NCBI GenBank assembly: GCA_036654095.1
Contig: JAVVSR010000007.1
Coordinates: forward strand, 24,689 to 88,688
DNA from: JAVVSR01 sp036654095
GTDB taxonomy: Bacteria; Bacillota; Clostridia; Christensenellales; CAG-917
DNA: 64,000 nucleotides
Direction of reading: 5' to 3'
The position numbers were made by a program, and so were the translations under genes. Position 1 is the stretch's first letter. Each line of letters starts with the position of its first letter. The notes under the pieces were generated by a model. That model saw only the letters and a program-made list of their open reading frames with translations. It was not told where the DNA came from and made no database searches. Positions 33,384 to 42,470 of the stretch are shown here, piece by piece.

Positions 33384-35291
33384 TTAAGGGTTTTTATCGT
33401 GAAAGTGATTAAATATCGACACGGCGTCGGTGTTGGATATCCCTTTAACGTTTGACAAACTTTCAATCGTCGATTCCTTAATTTTTGCTAGAGATTTAAA
33501 GTTATTGTATAGAATGTTTAGTTTTTTATCGCCAATACCTTTTATGTTTTTCAATTCACTAAACGAAATATGTTGCATACGAAGTTTTCGATGATAATCG
33601 ATTGCAAAGCGATGCGCCTCATCTCTAACTCGTTGCAATAGTGAAAGCGACAAACTTCTTTCTGGTAGCTTAATGGAGTTTTCAACTTGAGGCAAAAAAA
33701 CCTCTTCTTCTCTTTCTGCTAATGAAATAATTTGTGTTACCGTATTAGTTTCGGACATCGCTTCAAGCGCATATTTTAATTGCCCTTTTCCGCCATCAAT
33801 TACAATTAAGTCAGGCATACTTGAAAAGCTTTCATCCTCGCTATTTTTTAACCGAAGAAGTCGTCTAAGCAAACATTCTTTCATACACGCAAAGTCGTTG
33901 TTCCCTTCAACGGTTTTAATTTTAAATCGACGATAAGATTTTCTAGCAGGCTCGCCATTAATAAACACAACCATTGATGCGACTTTATCCGTTCCGCTTA
34001 TATGCGAAATATCAAAACACTCAATTCGCCTAGGCAATTTATCAAGTTTCAATTCTGTTTTAAGATTTTCAACAGCGCCTACTGTCATTGAATGTTTTTT
34101 TAGTGATTTTACAACAAAAGTATCAAGGTAATCACGCGCATTATTTTCGGCCATTTCAACTAGCTGACGGCGCACTCCCTGACGCGGACATATAATATTT
34201 AATTTTTTATTAAACTGCAACAAAATCAACTTCTCTAATGCATTTTGTTCATCTAAAGTATCGTTAATAACAATTTCGTCGGGAAAACACAACGTCTGTT
34301 GATAGTACTGATATATAAATTGCGACAACATATTTCTGTTAATTTGAGTGCTAAAATCGTCGTTTAAAACTTGCTTATTTTTATCTTGAACAATGCTTGA
34401 TTTAGTTAAAATTTCGCTACTGACCAAAGTAGTCAACGGGTAATTATCGCCACCAAGTAATTTTCCTCCACGTACTATTAGTACCGATACGGCCGAATAT
34501 AGTCCGTTATCTACAACTGAAAATATATCCAAGTTGTAGTTTTTCGGTAGCGCCGCAATCTGTCGCCGAACCAGTTTTTCAAGTGTTTTTATGCGGTCAC
34601 GATAATGAAGGGCAAGTTCATAGTCCTCGCTTTTTGAGGCGTTTAACATTTTTTCTTCTAAAATCAGCTTAATATCATTGTCATTTCCCTTTAAAAATTC
34701 TAACACGTCACAAACAATTTTATCATACTCATTTTCGCTAATTTTACCATCACACGGAGCTTTACAAAGGCCTATATGACTGTTTAAACACGGCCTATGA
34801 TTTGCTGAAAGTTTACTTAAATCCGCATTGCACGACCTCAACGGAAATGCGCTGAAAATGAGGTCTAAAATATCCTTTGTATTTATCCCCTGCATATATG
34901 GCCCAAAATATTTTGAGCCATCATCGACTAGCTTTCTAACAACTTCCACGGTAGGAAACTTCTGTTTCAAATTTATTTTTATAAACGGATAATTTTTATC
35001 GTCTTTCAACAATATATTATATTTAGGGACATATTTCTTTATTAAGTTATTTTCAAGTACCAATGCGTCAACTTCATTTGCCGTCAAAATATATCTAAAA
35101 TCTACAATGTTTTTTACAAGTTGAATACATTTTTCTGTTTTATTGCCCGACGAATGAAAATATTGAGTCACTCTATTTTTGAGATTAATCGCCTTTCCGA
35201 CATAAATAATTTCACCAGCGCTGTTCTGCATAAGATATACGCCGCTAGTTGTAGGTAGTTCCTTTAATTTATGTTTAATAATCTCGTTCAT
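33384..35291 (-). CDS. uvrC: excinuclease ABC subunit C
   Basis: Nucleotide-excision-repair nuclease, 635 residues, full length. GIY-YIG domain at the N-terminus (SGVYLMQNSAGEIIYVGKA), a cysteine set near 155-180 in the usual place, UVR domain around 205-240, the RNase-H-like C-terminal nuclease (ECFDISHISGTDKVASMVVF and DLIVIDGGKGQL), and tandem helix-hairpin-helix motifs at the end (IKGIGDKKL, VKGIS). UvrA and UvrB are not in the window. Separate promoter upstream. Confidence 0.96.
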   Translation of the reverse strand: MNEIIKHKLKELPTTSGVYLMQNSAGEIIYVGKAINLKNRVTQYFHSSGNKTEKCIQLVKNIVDFRYILTANEVDALVLENNLIKKYVPKYNILLKDDKNYPFIKINLKQKFPTVEVVRKLVDDGSKYFGPYMQGINTKDILDLIFSAFPLRSCNADLSKLSANHRPCLNSHIGLCKAPCDGKISENEYDKIVCDVLEFLKGNDNDIKLILEEKMLNASKSEDYELALHYRDRIKTLEKLVRRQIAALPKNYNLDIFSVVDNGLYSAVSVLIVRGGKLLGGDNYPLTTLVSSEILTKSSIVQDKNKQVLNDDFSTQINRNMLSQFIYQYYQQTLCFPDEIVINDTLDEQNALEKLILLQFNKKLNIICPRQGVRRQLVEMAENNARDYLDTFVVKSLKKHSMTVGAVENLKTELKLDKLPRRIECFDISHISGTDKVASMVVFINGEPARKSYRRFKIKTVEGNNDFACMKECLLRRLLRLKNSEDESFSSMPDLIVIDGGKGQLKYALEAMSETNTVTQIISLAEREEEVFLPQVENSIKLPERSLSLSLLQRVRDEAHRFAIDYHRKLRMQHISFSELKNIKGIGDKKLNILYNNFKSLAKIKESTIESLSNVKGISNTDAVSIFNHFHDKNP

Positions 35292-35333
35292 GATTTGCCA
35301 TTTCCTTATGCTTTAACATTATCTAAACTTCAA

Positions 35334-35362
35334 TTTGTATTCCATATCAAGTATCTGTACAA
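35334..35362 (-). promoter_or_regulatory. possible promoter of uvrC
   Basis: TTGTAC (35357-35362), 17-bp spacer, TACAAA (35334-35339) on the minus strand, about 45 bp before uvrC. Confidence 0.45.
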
Positions 35363-35456
35363 TTATTTACACTAATGTTTGCGGATACTTCATCAAATAA
35401 TTTTCTTTATCCGCCTAAAAGTGCGCCACATACAATCAACAATTTTGATTTCGTAA

Positions 35457-36182
35457 TTAAAGCAAGCCTCCGTCGACGACTAAACTTTGTCCTGTTATAA
35501 AGCTACTGTCTTTTGACAACAAAAATGAAACCGCATTTGCAATGTCACGCGGCGACCCAAGGCGTTGCAAGGGAGTATCCTGAGCAAGCGAAAGTTTATC
35601 TTGTTTAGATAAATTGCTTAGCATATCCGTTTCAACAACTCCCGGACATATACAGTTTACCCTTATCCCCGAAGGAGCTACCTCCTTTGATAATGCTTTT
35701 GTAAATCCAATAATAGCTGACTTTGTTGCCGAATAAACAACTTCGCACGATGCGCCTTCAACGCCCCAAATAGATGAAATATTTACAATCGCGCCAAACT
35801 TTTCATCAATCATATTAGGCAGCAACGCCTTAGTCACATTTATAACCCCTTTAATATTTGTGTCAATTAAACTGTCACATTGACTGCTTGACATATCTGT
35901 AAACAAGCCTGTCCAAGCAATACCCGCATTATTTACAACATAATTAATATTGCCAAACCGCTGTGTCGCAGTGACAATCATATTCAACACCTCGTCAGGC
36001 TTTGAAACATCTGCTTTACAAGCTAGCGCGCCAGTTATGCTTTTAAGCTTTGCTACAAGCATTTTTGCTTCATTTTCGCTTTTATTGTAGTTTACAATTA
36101 TGTTAAAACCTTCTTCTGCAAGTTTTGTAGCTATTTCTGCGCCAATTCCCCTTGATGCGCCAGTTATCAATACAGTTTTCAT
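35457..36182 (-). CDS. FabG-like short-chain dehydrogenase (3-oxoacyl-ACP reductase type)
   Basis: A 241-residue classical SDR. TGASRGIGAE at the N-terminus binds NADP(H); NNAGIAW, catalytic Ser in NISSIWG, YSATK, and the PGVVETDM and ITGQSLVVDGG segments are all standard for FabG. No fatty-acid genes are adjacent, so it may be a stand-alone 3-oxoacyl-ACP reductase or a related 3-hydroxy oxidoreductase. It is preceded by an unusual leader holding two copies of a 109-bp two-hairpin element behind a perfect-spacing promoter. Confidence 0.87.
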   Translation of the reverse strand: MKTVLITGASRGIGAEIATKLAEEGFNIIVNYNKSENEAKMLVAKLKSITGALACKADVSKPDEVLNMIVTATQRFGNINYVVNNAGIAWTGLFTDMSSSQCDSLIDTNIKGVINVTKALLPNMIDEKFGAIVNISSIWGVEGASCEVVYSATKSAIIGFTKALSKEVAPSGIRVNCICPGVVETDMLSNLSKQDKLSLAQDTPLQRLGSPRDIANAVSFLLSKDSSFITGQSLVVDGGLL

Positions 36183-36230
36183 TAATGTCCTTTTATTTAA
36201 AATTATTTTAATTTCATTATATTTAGTTTA

Positions 36231-36477
36231 ATATCTACTCGTTCGCCTACACCTGCGGTGGCGACTCCTTGCCCAATGGACGTCGGTTTACATCAAATGT
36301 AGCTTCGCTACGCTTTTGTAAACCTCCTTTATTATAGTCATTTAGGAGTCGCGATATTTTTTTTAAAAATATCTACTCGTTCGCCTACACCTACGGTGGC
36401 GACTCCTTGCCCAATGGACGTCGGTTTACATCAAATGTAGCTTCGCTACGCTTTTGTAAACCTCCTTTATTATAGTC
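36231..36477 (-). repeat. pair of near-identical 109-bp two-hairpin elements in the fabG leader
   Basis: Copy 1 at 36231-36339 and copy 2 at 36369-36477 differ at a single base, located in a hairpin loop (TGC versus TAC). Each holds hairpin 1 (TCGC..CACC / GGTG..GCGA) and hairpin 2 with outer arms GGTTTACA / TGTAAACC enclosing GTAGC-TTC-GCTAC. On the minus strand each copy begins with TATAATAAAGGAGG, resembling a -10 box plus a ribosome site. Spacer 36340-36368 carries a further fragment (GGAGTCGCGA) of the element's inverted sequence. Confidence 0.9.
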
Positions 36478-36497
36478 CATATAAACGGTTTTATCAA
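36469..36497 (-). promoter_or_regulatory. sigma-A promoter of the fabG-like gene
   Basis: TTGATA (36492-36497), 17-bp spacer, perfect TATAAT (36469-36474) on the minus strand. The -10 box is the outer end of the second 109-bp element, so the transcript starts inside it and has a leader of about 280 nt containing both elements. Confidence 0.75.
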
Positions 36498-36570
36498 TAG
36501 AAATGCTAAAACACTTTACTTTATTTGAAAAATAAAGTACACTGCTGTTAGCTAAAGTATCGAGGTCATA

Positions 36571-37053
36571 ATGAAAATTTTGTTTGTCTGTTCTTCAAAT
36601 ATCTGTCGCAGTCCATATGCCGAATTTATATTTAAACGCATTGTCGACAATAATGAAATCCTTAAAAAAAATATAACAAGCGTCACTTCTGCTGCCGTTT
36701 TTAACAACAGCAAGGTGATTTTTGATAAAACAGTAACCGCTCTTGTCAATGAAGGGTTTAATCGTGACGATGTTATTTTACACAAGCCGTGTTATAAATC
36801 ACAAGTCTTGCCTAGGTTTGAAGATGCTGATGTTATTATCGGCATGAGCGCAATCCATAAAATTTTGACTCCACGAAAATATCGCAAAAAATTTATTACT
36901 CTTTCGGAAGCGGCTATTGGCAAATCGCTAAAAATTCCCGACCCTTTTTTAATTAAATCACAAGAACGTTACGACGATATTATGGATATCATTAAAACAT
37001 TTTTAGATTTATACTCTAAAAACCTTATTGATAGTTTTTCAAAAAACCAGTAA
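36571..37053 (+). CDS. low-molecular-weight protein-tyrosine phosphatase family protein
   Basis: A 160-residue protein with the P-loop VCSSNICRS at the N-terminus (Cys-x5-Arg, nucleophile Cys7) and the general-acid motif IPDPF at about residue 130. These enzymes remove phosphate from tyrosine or arginine residues of proteins, or act as arsenate reductases; the extra Cys pairs of thioredoxin-linked arsenate reductases are absent. Gene stands alone on the plus strand, with a strong terminator downstream. Confidence 0.87.
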   Translation: MKILFVCSSNICRSPYAEFIFKRIVDNNEILKKNITSVTSAAVFNNSKVIFDKTVTALVNEGFNRDDVILHKPCYKSQVLPRFEDADVIIGMSAIHKILTPRKYRKKFITLSEAAIGKSLKIPDPFLIKSQERYDDIMDIIKTFLDLYSKNLIDSFSKNQ

Positions 37054-37071
37054 ATTTTGTATTTTTATTTA

Positions 37072-37100
37072 AAAGGCGCGCTTAGTTTAAGCGCGCCTTT
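37072..37100 (+). terminator. terminator of the phosphatase gene
   Basis: AAAGGCGCGCTT / AAGCGCGCCTTT, 12-bp stem and 5-nt loop, then TGTTTTG. A-rich 5' side allows use from the other strand too. Confidence 0.88.
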
Positions 37101-37252
37101 GTTTTGAGTGTTTTATATTAGTATTAAATACAACTTGCATTTAATTTTTATGTTTGTTAATTAAAAAAAGTAAACCTCAGCTAACTATTAAACGCTTGTT
37201 TAAATTCATTAATTCACTTGGCTAAATCCTCTATTTATACACCGATTTTCTG

Positions 37253-39079
37253 CTATTTTTTTTGTTTATCTTCAAATTGTCGTTTAATAGAGAGTATAAT
37301 TAAAAGCACAGCTGCCACATTTGCAAAACCGACTACTATATATACAATAATTTTAGCAATTTCATCTATGCTAGGTTGCACATACACATTAAAATTAGCT
37401 ATTGTTTCATCATTTGCAATTTTACATACAATATTATACTTCCCCAGTTTTTCTGGAACAAATACAAAAGTATCAAACATTGCCGTCGGCACTTGCTCGC
37501 CATTGACATACCAATATATTGCAGGCGCGCTATTAGGATTAAGATTTTTATATTCATTTAAAGTAAATATATTTTGCTTTCCCGTTTGCGGTTTGTCGAC
37601 ATTTAACGAAACGCTAAACCCTGTTTCTCTAAGAGTTGCATAGTTGACCTCTAATTTAATAATTTCGCTTGCCTTATTTGTGCTTTTAGCTTTAAAATAA
37701 ACTTCATAGTCGCCTACTTCGCTTGGTTTAAATTCAAAAAGATGGCCAATTCCGCTTGCTACTTCAATTTTTTTAGTGCCTACTTTTTTAACCGCTGACC
37801 AAACAATATCATTATAAGCCTCATCATTTTCAGGAATAGCCGCATTATTAAAGTCGTAAATTGTGCCAACAAATTTTGTAAGTTGTGTTTTTCCTAGAGT
37901 TTGCGCATTTTCGCCGAAAGTTTTTTCAATGTTTACGCGATAAATTGGAACTCTATATTCAAGCATTTGTTTAAGCGAAGCTAACCTATAACTTTCGGTT
38001 ACAGTAGTATCGCCGCTACTAGTAATAACCTTTTCAATGGTATCGGCCGAATAGCGTTCAAGCACTTCGCGAACGATATCAACTTCGCTATTAAATTTAA
38101 GCATAAGCACTGCCGACATCAACGATACCATCGGACACGCCATACTCGTACCATTTTTATAATCATACAAGTCGTTACGCATTGCGCTGTAAATATCTTC
38201 TCCCGGGGCAACAAAGTCATATTTTTTGCCATAGTTTGAGCTAGTTCGAAGTTGGCCGACAGTATCATAGGCCATAACTCCATAAACCTCGTTGAACGCA
38301 GCGGGATAGAAGCCGCCCGTAGTTAAGCTATAATCGCCCGAGTTACCCGCGGCGGCAAAGAGCAAAACGCCTTTGTCAGAAACAGACTTAATTGCGCTAT
38401 GAAGCTGAGTACCCTCTTTCCAGTCCGCGCTTTTAATTTTGCCGAAAGACATATTAATAATGTTAGCGCCCAAATTAGTTGCATATCCGATTGCCGAAAT
38501 GGTATCGGCCGGCATAAACGATGCCGAACGACTGCCTGCGCGAATAGGCAAAATTTTAATATAATCTTGAAGTCCATATGCAATAATAGCCTGCGCGATT
38601 GTCCCGGCTACGTGTGTTCCGTGGCTAGCTAACGAGCCTGCGACGTCACATTCGTCACTTGGATTGCTGTCCCCTGCGACAAAGTCCCAACCACAAACAT
38701 CATCAATATATTTATTTCCGTCGTCGTCTTTGCCTTTAACTCCATTCTTTTCGGCTTTATTTTCATATAAAAGCCCCTCAAAAACGGGGTGACTAAGCCA
38801 AATACCGGTGTCGATAACCGCTATCACAATAGGATTTTCTCGATAGTACTCTGGCCGAGAAACTATATTTTGTTGTTTTAGCGTTGCTAAAGTACCCTCA
38901 TAATCTAAATAATTTGATTTTGCAAACCATTGTTTGTCATAATTAAATTGTTCTTTAATAGCAGCGTAAGCATTTTCGCCTGAGTTACCAAAAATTGGCG
39001 CGCAAGTAACAAATAGCGACAATACAATGGCTATCGTAATTAATTTAATAAGTAGTTTTTTTGTCGCATTTAATTTCAT
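37253..39079 (-). CDS. subtilisin-like (S8) serine peptidase, membrane-anchored
   Basis: A 608-residue exported protease. A signal peptide with hydrophobic core at about 12-30 ends near NAYA. The catalytic triad is Asp90 (VIAVIDTG), His153 (SHGTHVAG) and Ser312 (NGTSMACP), with oxyanion Asn246 (AAAGNSG). There is no obvious long propeptide. After the catalytic domain (to about 350) come beta-rich Ig-like or polycystic-kidney-type segments and a C-terminal membrane span (about 578-598) with a basic tail; there is no LPxTG. It is likely tethered to the cell surface. No adjacent substrate or immunity gene. Confidence 0.92.
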   Translation of the reverse strand: MKLNATKKLLIKLITIAIVLSLFVTCAPIFGNSGENAYAAIKEQFNYDKQWFAKSNYLDYEGTLATLKQQNIVSRPEYYRENPIVIAVIDTGIWLSHPVFEGLLYENKAEKNGVKGKDDDGNKYIDDVCGWDFVAGDSNPSDECDVAGSLASHGTHVAGTIAQAIIAYGLQDYIKILPIRAGSRSASFMPADTISAIGYATNLGANIINMSFGKIKSADWKEGTQLHSAIKSVSDKGVLLFAAAGNSGDYSLTTGGFYPAAFNEVYGVMAYDTVGQLRTSSNYGKKYDFVAPGEDIYSAMRNDLYDYKNGTSMACPMVSLMSAVLMLKFNSEVDIVREVLERYSADTIEKVITSSGDTTVTESYRLASLKQMLEYRVPIYRVNIEKTFGENAQTLGKTQLTKFVGTIYDFNNAAIPENDEAYNDIVWSAVKKVGTKKIEVASGIGHLFEFKPSEVGDYEVYFKAKSTNKASEIIKLEVNYATLRETGFSVSLNVDKPQTGKQNIFTLNEYKNLNPNSAPAIYWYVNGEQVPTAMFDTFVFVPEKLGKYNIVCKIANDETIANFNVYVQPSIDEIAKIIVYIVVGFANVAAVLLIILSIKRQFEDKQKK

Positions 39080-39133
39080 AATGATAATATTTTACCACAC
39101 TTCCAATGCTTAGTCAATTTATATGCAAAACAA

Positions 39134-39158
39134 AAGGTTGAGCGCTATGCTCAACCTT
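39134..39158 (-). terminator. terminator of the amino-acid ABC operon
   Basis: AAGGTTGAGC / GCTCAACCTT with a 5-nt loop followed on the minus strand by TTGTTTTG; 20 bp beyond the ATPase stop codon. Confidence 0.85.
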
Positions 39159-39178
39159 AAAACTAAAATTATGTTGAT

Positions 39179-39901
39179 TTATAAAACTTTACGTAAAAAC
39201 TCTTGCGTGCGCGGATTTTGCGGATTGTCAAAAAAATCTTTAGGGGTATTTTGTTCAATAATTTTGCCCTCGTCCATAAACAATACTCGCGTCGCGACTT
39301 CTTTAGCAAAGCCCATTTCGTGAGTTACAATGACCATCGTCATGCCTTCGTTAGCAAGTTCCTTAATTACAGCCAACACTTCGCCGACCATTTCGGGGTC
39401 AAGCGCGGAAGTAGGCTCATCAAAAAGCATAACTTTCGGGTTCATCGCAAGCGCGCGCACAATAGCGATACGTTGTTTTTGTCCACCTGAAAGCGTCGCT
39501 GGGAAGCAGTTGGCTTTATCGGAAAGCCCAATACGCTCAAGATACTTCATAGCGCAAAGTTTGGCAGCATCTTTGCTCATAAGCCCCGTCTTAACGGGCG
39601 CAAGCATAATATTTTGCAAAACCGTCAAATTAGGAAACAAGTTAAATTGCTGAAACACCATGCCCATATCTCTACGATGTTTATTAATATTGACTTTCAT
39701 ATCTGTCAAGTCAACGCCTTCAAACATAACATTGCCTGAAGTAGGGTCCTCTAAAACGTTTAAACATCTTAAAAAAGTGCTTTTACCGCTTCCTGACGGC
39801 CCAATAATAACAACCTTTTCGCCTTCATTTATTGTTTCGGTTATGTTGTCAAGAACAAGCAAATCGCCGAATTTTTTTGTTAAATTAATTACGCTTATCA
39901 C
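39179..39901 (-). CDS. polar amino-acid ABC transporter ATP-binding protein
   Basis: A 240-residue ATPase of the GlnQ/HisP group. Walker A GPSGSGKST near residue 36, Q-loop MVFQQFNLFPNLTVL, signature LSGGQKQR, Walker B VMLFDEPTSALDP and H-loop VTHEM are all present. It is the last gene of a three-gene operon with permease and binding protein, overlapping the permease gene by 17 bp. Confidence 0.95.
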   Translation of the reverse strand: MISVINLTKKFGDLLVLDNITETINEGEKVVIIGPSGSGKSTFLRCLNVLEDPTSGNVMFEGVDLTDMKVNINKHRRDMGMVFQQFNLFPNLTVLQNIMLAPVKTGLMSKDAAKLCAMKYLERIGLSDKANCFPATLSGGQKQRIAIVRALAMNPKVMLFDEPTSALDPEMVGEVLAVIKELANEGMTMVIVTHEMGFAKEVATRVLFMDEGKIIEQNTPKDFFDNPQNPRTQEFLRKVL

Positions 39902-40592
39902 TTTTACATAGCCTCCTTTCCATAGCCTTTACCAACATTGAAAACAATATTACGATTACCAAATACACTAACGCAAGCGCGAGGTATGGAATAATATATT
40001 GATAAGTACTATCAGCGATTGACTTAAACGCTTTAGTAATATCGACAACTGCGATAAAACTTACAACAGACGTTTCCTTAATTAAAGAAATAAACTCATT
40101 GCCCAGTGTAGGCAAGATATTTTTTATCGCCTGCGGAATAACGATGTTCCACATAGTGCGGACGTAACTCATCCCAAGAGAGCGACCCGCCTCGAGCTGT
40201 CCCTTGTCAACCGACTGAATACCTGCGCGCATAATTTCCGAAACATATGCTCCGCTGTTCAAGCCGAATGCAACGATTGCAATTAAAAGTTTATCTACGC
40301 CCTGTATATTTAGAGCGGGAAACAAAACAAAATTAATTACCAAAAGTTGAACAAGTATTGGAGTGCCTCTAAAAAGGCTTACGTATGCGCTATTGATTTT
40401 TGACCATATCCTGACGATAGGCTTATATTGCGGAACCACCTTTGATATTGCAATAATTGTACCAATAACGATACCGATAGCTAAGCCAAAGACGGCTATA
40501 AGCATTGTATTTTTCAAGCCTAGTAGCACGTCTTTGTAACCGCCGTATGTAATTAATGAGTCATAAAATATTTGCCAAACACGAGAATTCAC
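39885..40592 (-). CDS. polar amino-acid ABC transporter permease
   Basis: A 235-residue membrane protein with about five membrane segments and the His/Glu/Gln/Arg/opine-type signature, including the EAA loop EAGRSLGMSYVRTMWNIVIPQ that docks on the ATPase. FRGTPILVQLLVI is the typical TM-domain opening. Middle gene of the operon, 12 bp behind the binding-protein gene. Confidence 0.95.
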   Translation of the reverse strand: MNSRVWQIFYDSLITYGGYKDVLLGLKNTMLIAVFGLAIGIVIGTIIAISKVVPQYKPIVRIWSKINSAYVSLFRGTPILVQLLVINFVLFPALNIQGVDKLLIAIVAFGLNSGAYVSEIMRAGIQSVDKGQLEAGRSLGMSYVRTMWNIVIPQAIKNILPTLGNEFISLIKETSVVSFIAVVDITKAFKSIADSTYQYIIPYLALALVYLVIVILFSMLVKAMERRLCKSDKRN

Positions 40593-40604
40593 TTTTATCT
40601 TCCT

Positions 40605-41459
40605 TTATGCGTTAAATGATTTTGCGATATTTTTTGCAGGTTGCTCGTCGATAATAATTAAGTCGATATTTCCGTTAATCATATCCTGTACTGCAAGAGC
40701 GCCACTGTCATAGCCCATAGGTTTTATATTGCTAAAGCCTGCAAAACCCCAACCAGCATCGCCCTTAATATAGAACTCGGCAGTAGTGCCACTTTGAAAA
40801 CCTGCTTTCTTATCTTTTAAAGTTTTAAGTTTGGCTTCGATTTCAGCAACAGTGGTAAGCCCGTCAAAAGTTGTGTCGCCTGCTTTAACGATAATCATCT
40901 GTGAAGCGTTGTAATATGATGAGCTGAAGTTTACACTTGCTTTACGCTCGTCATTTATAGTTAAAGCCGCCATAGCCATGTCCACGCCGTTCACCCCAAC
41001 TGATGGAACAACCGAGTTAAAGTCCATGTCGCTGACAACAAATTCCATACCGAGTTCATCTGCGAGAGCTTTGCCAACTTCCATATCAACGCCAACGAAT
41101 TTGTTTCCTAATTTATATTCAAACGGAGGGAACTGCGCGTTAGTTGCAATAACTAATTGGCTTTTCTTTGAATCATATACTTTGCTTTCAATACCACCAA
41201 TGGTATTGCCTTTATCGCCAAAATATTTAGCCATTATACCATCCATAACGCCATTAGTTTTGAACTTAGCCAAAGCAGTGTTTACATCAGCGAGAAGTTG
41301 AGGGTCATTTTTATTTACGCCATATGCGTATTCCTCTACTGTCAAAGGAACAGCAATAACCTTAACACTATCTTTATCGCCCTGCTTGCAAGCGACGAAC
41401 GAAACTAAGCAAGTAACAGAAAGCGCTAAAACCAACATAATTGAAATAAATTTTTTCAT
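40605..41459 (-). CDS. amino-acid ABC transporter substrate-binding lipoprotein with circularly permuted domain order
   Basis: A 284-residue lipoprotein: signal peptide with lipobox FVAC (Cys24). Family 3 binding proteins normally run from VIATNAQFPPFEY-like sequence to a closing module with EEYAYGV...ALAKFKTNGVMDGIMAKYFG. Here that closing module stands first (about residues 42-81), the opening strand follows at about 101-115, and the protein stops at DEQPAKNIAKSFNA (271-284), exactly where other members continue into the closing module. All pieces of the two-lobed fold are present once, so this is a permutation, not a truncation. Encoded upstream of its permease and ATPase; substrate probably a polar amino acid. 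Confidence 0.9.
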   Translation of the reverse strand: MKKFISIMLVLALSVTCLVSFVACKQGDKDSVKVIAVPLTVEEYAYGVNKNDPQLLADVNTALAKFKTNGVMDGIMAKYFGDKGNTIGGIESKVYDSKKSQLVIATNAQFPPFEYKLGNKFVGVDMEVGKALADELGMEFVVSDMDFNSVVPSVGVNGVDMAMAALTINDERKASVNFSSSYYNASQMIIVKAGDTTFDGLTTVAEIEAKLKTLKDKKAGFQSGTTAEFYIKGDAGWGFAGFSNIKPMGYDSGALAVQDMINGNIDLIIIDEQPAKNIAKSFNA

Positions 41460-41500
41460 TATAATACCTCTTTAAAAATATTTTTTTGTTTTATGAGGTT

Positions 41501-41529
41501 ATATTAGCATAATAAATTTATGTTGGCAA
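41501..41529 (-). promoter_or_regulatory. sigma-A promoter of the amino-acid ABC operon
   Basis: TTGCCA (41524-41529), 17-bp spacer, TAATAT (41501-41506) on the minus strand, about 35 bp before the binding-protein gene. No T-box or other riboswitch was seen in this short leader. Confidence 0.65.
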
Positions 41530-41680
41530 GCGTTTTATGTATATTTATTCAATATTTTTTAATTTTTTTCAACAATTATTGCATATTAGCTAATTTTATA
41601 CAAATTATTCAATATTTTATACAATTATGCGTATTAAATTTTAGTTTGTATTGTTGAAAAAAATTTTCTTTATACTAAAA

Positions 41681-41786
41681 ATATGTTAATTGGTTTGTTT
41701 TGCTACTAAATAAAAACATTATTGGATTTAAAAATATGTTAATTGGTTTGTTTCGCTACTAAATAAAAACATTATTGGATTTAAAA
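41681..41786. repeat. tandem duplication, 53-bp unit, two copies
   Basis: Two copies beginning ATATGTTAATTGGTTTGTTT at 41681 and 41734 differ at one base (TTTTGCTACT versus TTTCGCTACT). Located in the 358-bp gap between the ABC operon and yfcE; the remainder of the gap is AT-rich. Confidence 0.9.
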
Positions 41787-41817
41787 ATATTATTAGTATT
41801 ATATATATAGTACTTAT

Positions 41818-42357
41818 TTAAAATATATAATCAATAAAGACTTCCTTTTCAAGATTTTTAATTTCAATTCCTTTGTCGGTCAAAATTGCATAAGCCGATT
41901 GCTCGCCTTGCTTCGGCATTGATATAGAAGCAATACAAACAGCAATTACTCCATTAACAACTACAAGTTCATTTTTATGAAAGTGTCCATAAAATAAGAT
42001 GTCATCTTTTTTTAATTCAGGCAAAGTATCCTTATTGAACTTATGTCCGTGTGTCAAAAAAACTTTTCGTCCTCCAACAGATAAAATTGCCGAATTTAAA
42101 AAATTAAACTCCGAAACCATTTCGTCAACTTCACTGTCGCAGTTGCCTTTAATTACAATAAGTTTATCCTTTATTGAATTCAAAAGATTAGCTACTTCAA
42201 TCGGCGCGTATTCCCTAGGTAACGGATTGCGCGGGCCGTGGTAATACAAATCACCCAATATTACCAATTTATCGGGTTTTTCTTCTATAAATAACTGCAA
42301 TAGTTTTTCGGCAAAATATTTTGACCCGTGAATATCTGTCGCTAACATTATTTTCAT
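41818..42357 (-). CDS. yfcE: YfcE-type metallophosphodiesterase
   Basis: About 179 residues, calcineurin-like fold. Motifs: MLATDIHGS (D, H), LVILGDLYYHG (GD), VIKGNCDSE (GNxD in place of GNH, usual for the YfcE group), VFLTHGHKF and LFYGHFHKN. E. coli YfcE hydrolyses artificial phosphodiesters; a physiological substrate is unknown. The ATG at 42357 is nine bases after GAGGTG; longer in-frame starts pass through this site. Confidence 0.85.
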   Translation of the reverse strand: MKIMLATDIHGSKYFAEKLLQLFIEEKPDKLVILGDLYYHGPRNPLPREYAPIEVANLLNSIKDKLIVIKGNCDSEVDEMVSEFNFLNSAILSVGGRKVFLTHGHKFNKDTLPELKKDDILFYGHFHKNELVVVNGVIAVCIASISMPKQGEQSAYAILTDKGIEIKNLEKEVFIDYIF

Positions 42358-42470
42358 AAGCACCTCACAAAAAAATTGGCAATATAATAAAGTCATTATA
42401 CGGCCAAAGGCTAGTCTTTCAGCCTAATTTAGATAACGATTGCTAAAATTTCATATTAAAATAAAATACC

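Noticed and set aside
36340..36368. Third copy of the 109-bp element
   Set aside because: The spacer has only a short GGAGTCGCGA fragment of it, too little to call a copy.
41460..41817. T-box or amino-acid riboswitch in front of the amino-acid ABC operon
   Set aside because: The predicted leader is only about 30 nt and contains no T-box sequence or aptamer; upstream DNA is AT-rich with a 53-bp duplication.
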